A DNA stretch of 64,000 nucleotides from Auanema rhodensis (Eukaryota > Nematoda > Chromadorea > Rhabditida > Rhabditidae): contig OZ059900.1 of the NCBI GenBank assembly GCA_964057225.1, positions 19,979,638 to 20,043,637 of the forward strand. Direction: 5' to 3'. The notes below the pieces were generated by a model, which was given only the letters and a program-made list of their open reading frames with translations, was not told where the DNA came from and made no database searches. A program made the translations under genes and the position numbers. Position 1 is the first letter of the stretch. Each line of letters begins with the position of its first letter. Shown one piece after another: positions 63,301-64,000 of this stretch.

Positions 63301-64000
63301 TTTGACTTACGATTTCATGTGTTCAAACTCATGCAATGTCAATGAAACCTAGCTCAAAATTGTTCGTACAACATCTAGTTCCACTTTCACGACAAAAAAA
63401 CAGCGGTTAGAAAATTAAGGAAATTAGCATATTCTGAGGGCACGCCCCTTATGGCTAATATTGATTAAATCGATTTTTGTTCATATGAGTCGTCAAATGC
63501 AACGAATTTCAGCGTGTTACATACTAAAATGAAGCATTTTACATGCTGAACACTAGAAAAATACAAAAACACAGTATTTCCCATGAGAAATATTTTATTA
63601 TGCTGGAAAACCAGTTTTTGGAAATTTCGCTGTAAACAAGGTTTTGACTTACGATTTCATGTGTTCAAACTCATGCAATGTCAATGAAACCTAGCTCAAA
63701 ATTGTTCGTACAACATCTAGTTCCACTTTCACGACAAAAAAACAGGGGTTAGAAAATTAAGGAAATTAGCATATTCTGAGGGCACGCCCCTTATGGCTAA
63801 TATTGATTAAATCGATTTTTGTTCATATGAGTCGTCAAATGCAACGAATTTCAGCGTGTTACATACTAAAATGAAGCATTTTACATGCTGAACACTAGAA
63901 AAATACAAAAACACAGTATTTCCCATGAGAAATATTTTATTATGCTGGAAAACCAGTTTTTGGAAATTTCGCTGTAAACAAGGTTTTGACTTACGATTTC
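60373..64000 (-). repeat. CAACATCT-type monomers with a 2-monomer HOR at the right end
   Basis: CAACATCT replaces CAACGTCT in eight of the ten full monomers here and in no other minus-array monomer that I noticed. A linked ACAGCGGTTAG change marks 60715-61056, 62425-62766 and 63109-63450. Each is followed by a CAACATCT monomer without it, giving a 684-bp two-monomer period at 62425-63792. The CAGGGGGTAG monomer at 61399-61740 also has AAAACTTAG. Monomer 62083-62424 repeats CAGGGTTTAG with ATTGTGAGG. The window ends inside a monomer (63793-64000, 208 bp). Confidence 0.88.

Noticed and set aside
1-64000. Open reading frames running through the repeats
   Set aside because: The consensus has stops in all six frames within each monomer (for example TAA at position 25 in frame 1). 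Because 342 is divisible by three, the stops recur in every copy. The remaining short ORFs repeat with the monomer and show no protein-like conservation.
1-64000. CRISPR array
   Set aside because: The repeated unit is 342 bp, contiguous, and has no unique spacers. CRISPR repeats are short and separated by different spacers.
1-64000. Primate alpha satellite, because 342 is twice 171
   Set aside because: The two halves of the monomer do not align with each other except for the short AACAC...TGAAAT motif about 147 bp apart, and the monomer does not resemble alpha satellite. The length match looks coincidental.
1-64000. Known beetle, fly or mouse satellites with 140-380-bp monomers
   Set aside because: Length and AT-richness are similar to several, and some short motifs are reminiscent, but I could not match the sequence to any family from memory, so no name or organism is given.
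1-64000. tRNA, 5S or other Pol III gene inside the monomer
   Set aside because: I saw no convincing A-box/B-box pair or cloverleaf. The hairpin at positions 243-285 is too imperfect and AT-rich to call an RNA gene.
1-64000. Bacterial-type hairpin terminators (TAAAATG stem followed by T-rich DNA)
   Set aside because: The stem is AT-only apart from one pair and recurs every 342 bp in non-coding eukaryotic satellite. There is no transcription unit to terminate.
1-64000. Transposon or MITE termini at monomer boundaries
   Set aside because: The monomer boundary was chosen arbitrarily at the window start. No terminal inverted repeats with target-site duplications flank any monomer or block.

Overview
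The whole window is one satellite DNA array: near-identical 342-bp monomers (about 34% GC by hand count of the consensus) with no gene, RNA gene, transposon or unique spacer anywhere. I count about 185 complete monomers plus four partial or aberrant ones. Monomer homogeneity, multi-monomer higher-order repeats (HORs) and the lack of coding sequence point to a eukaryotic centromeric or pericentromeric heterochromatin block, probably from a long-read assembly. I do not recognise the satellite family and cannot name the organism. Monomer positions below are numbered 1-342 from the first base of the window, so monomer 1 starts AAGGGGCGTG.

Layout. (i) 1-23655: 69 full monomers in plus orientation plus a 144-bp partial one. 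(ii) 23655/23656: an abrupt orientation switch with no foreign DNA. (iii) 23656-57241: about 97 full monomers in minus orientation. (iv) 57115-57294: a 180-bp scrambled monomer carrying a 48-bp fragment flipped back to plus orientation. (v) 57295-64000: 19 more minus-orientation monomers plus a 208-bp partial one, with a different set of variant bases.

Within the arrays, diagnostic substitutions and indels define monomer subtypes that recur in fixed order. Examples are a 6-monomer (about 2.05 kb) HOR in the plus array, a 4-monomer (1368 bp) HOR right of the switch, a 7-monomer HOR before the scrambled unit, and a young 2-monomer HOR at the right end. A block of 8.2 kb (24290-32496) recurs at 45489-54379 in the same subtype order, except for one 684-bp two-monomer insertion. 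That insertion matches a pair found 9 monomers upstream. Several subtypes occur in both orientations, so the two oppositely oriented arrays share recent ancestry.

What the DNA may be doing: each monomer holds a 43-bp imperfect hairpin and a near-perfect 18-bp palindrome. It also holds two sites that resemble the CENP-B box in spacing but do not match it fully. These are compatible with a centromeric role but do not prove one. I found no evidence of a protein-coding or RNA-based system. The parts most worth a second look are the orientation switch, whose two breakpoints fall at related short motifs, the scrambled monomer, and the mosaic structure of the HORs.
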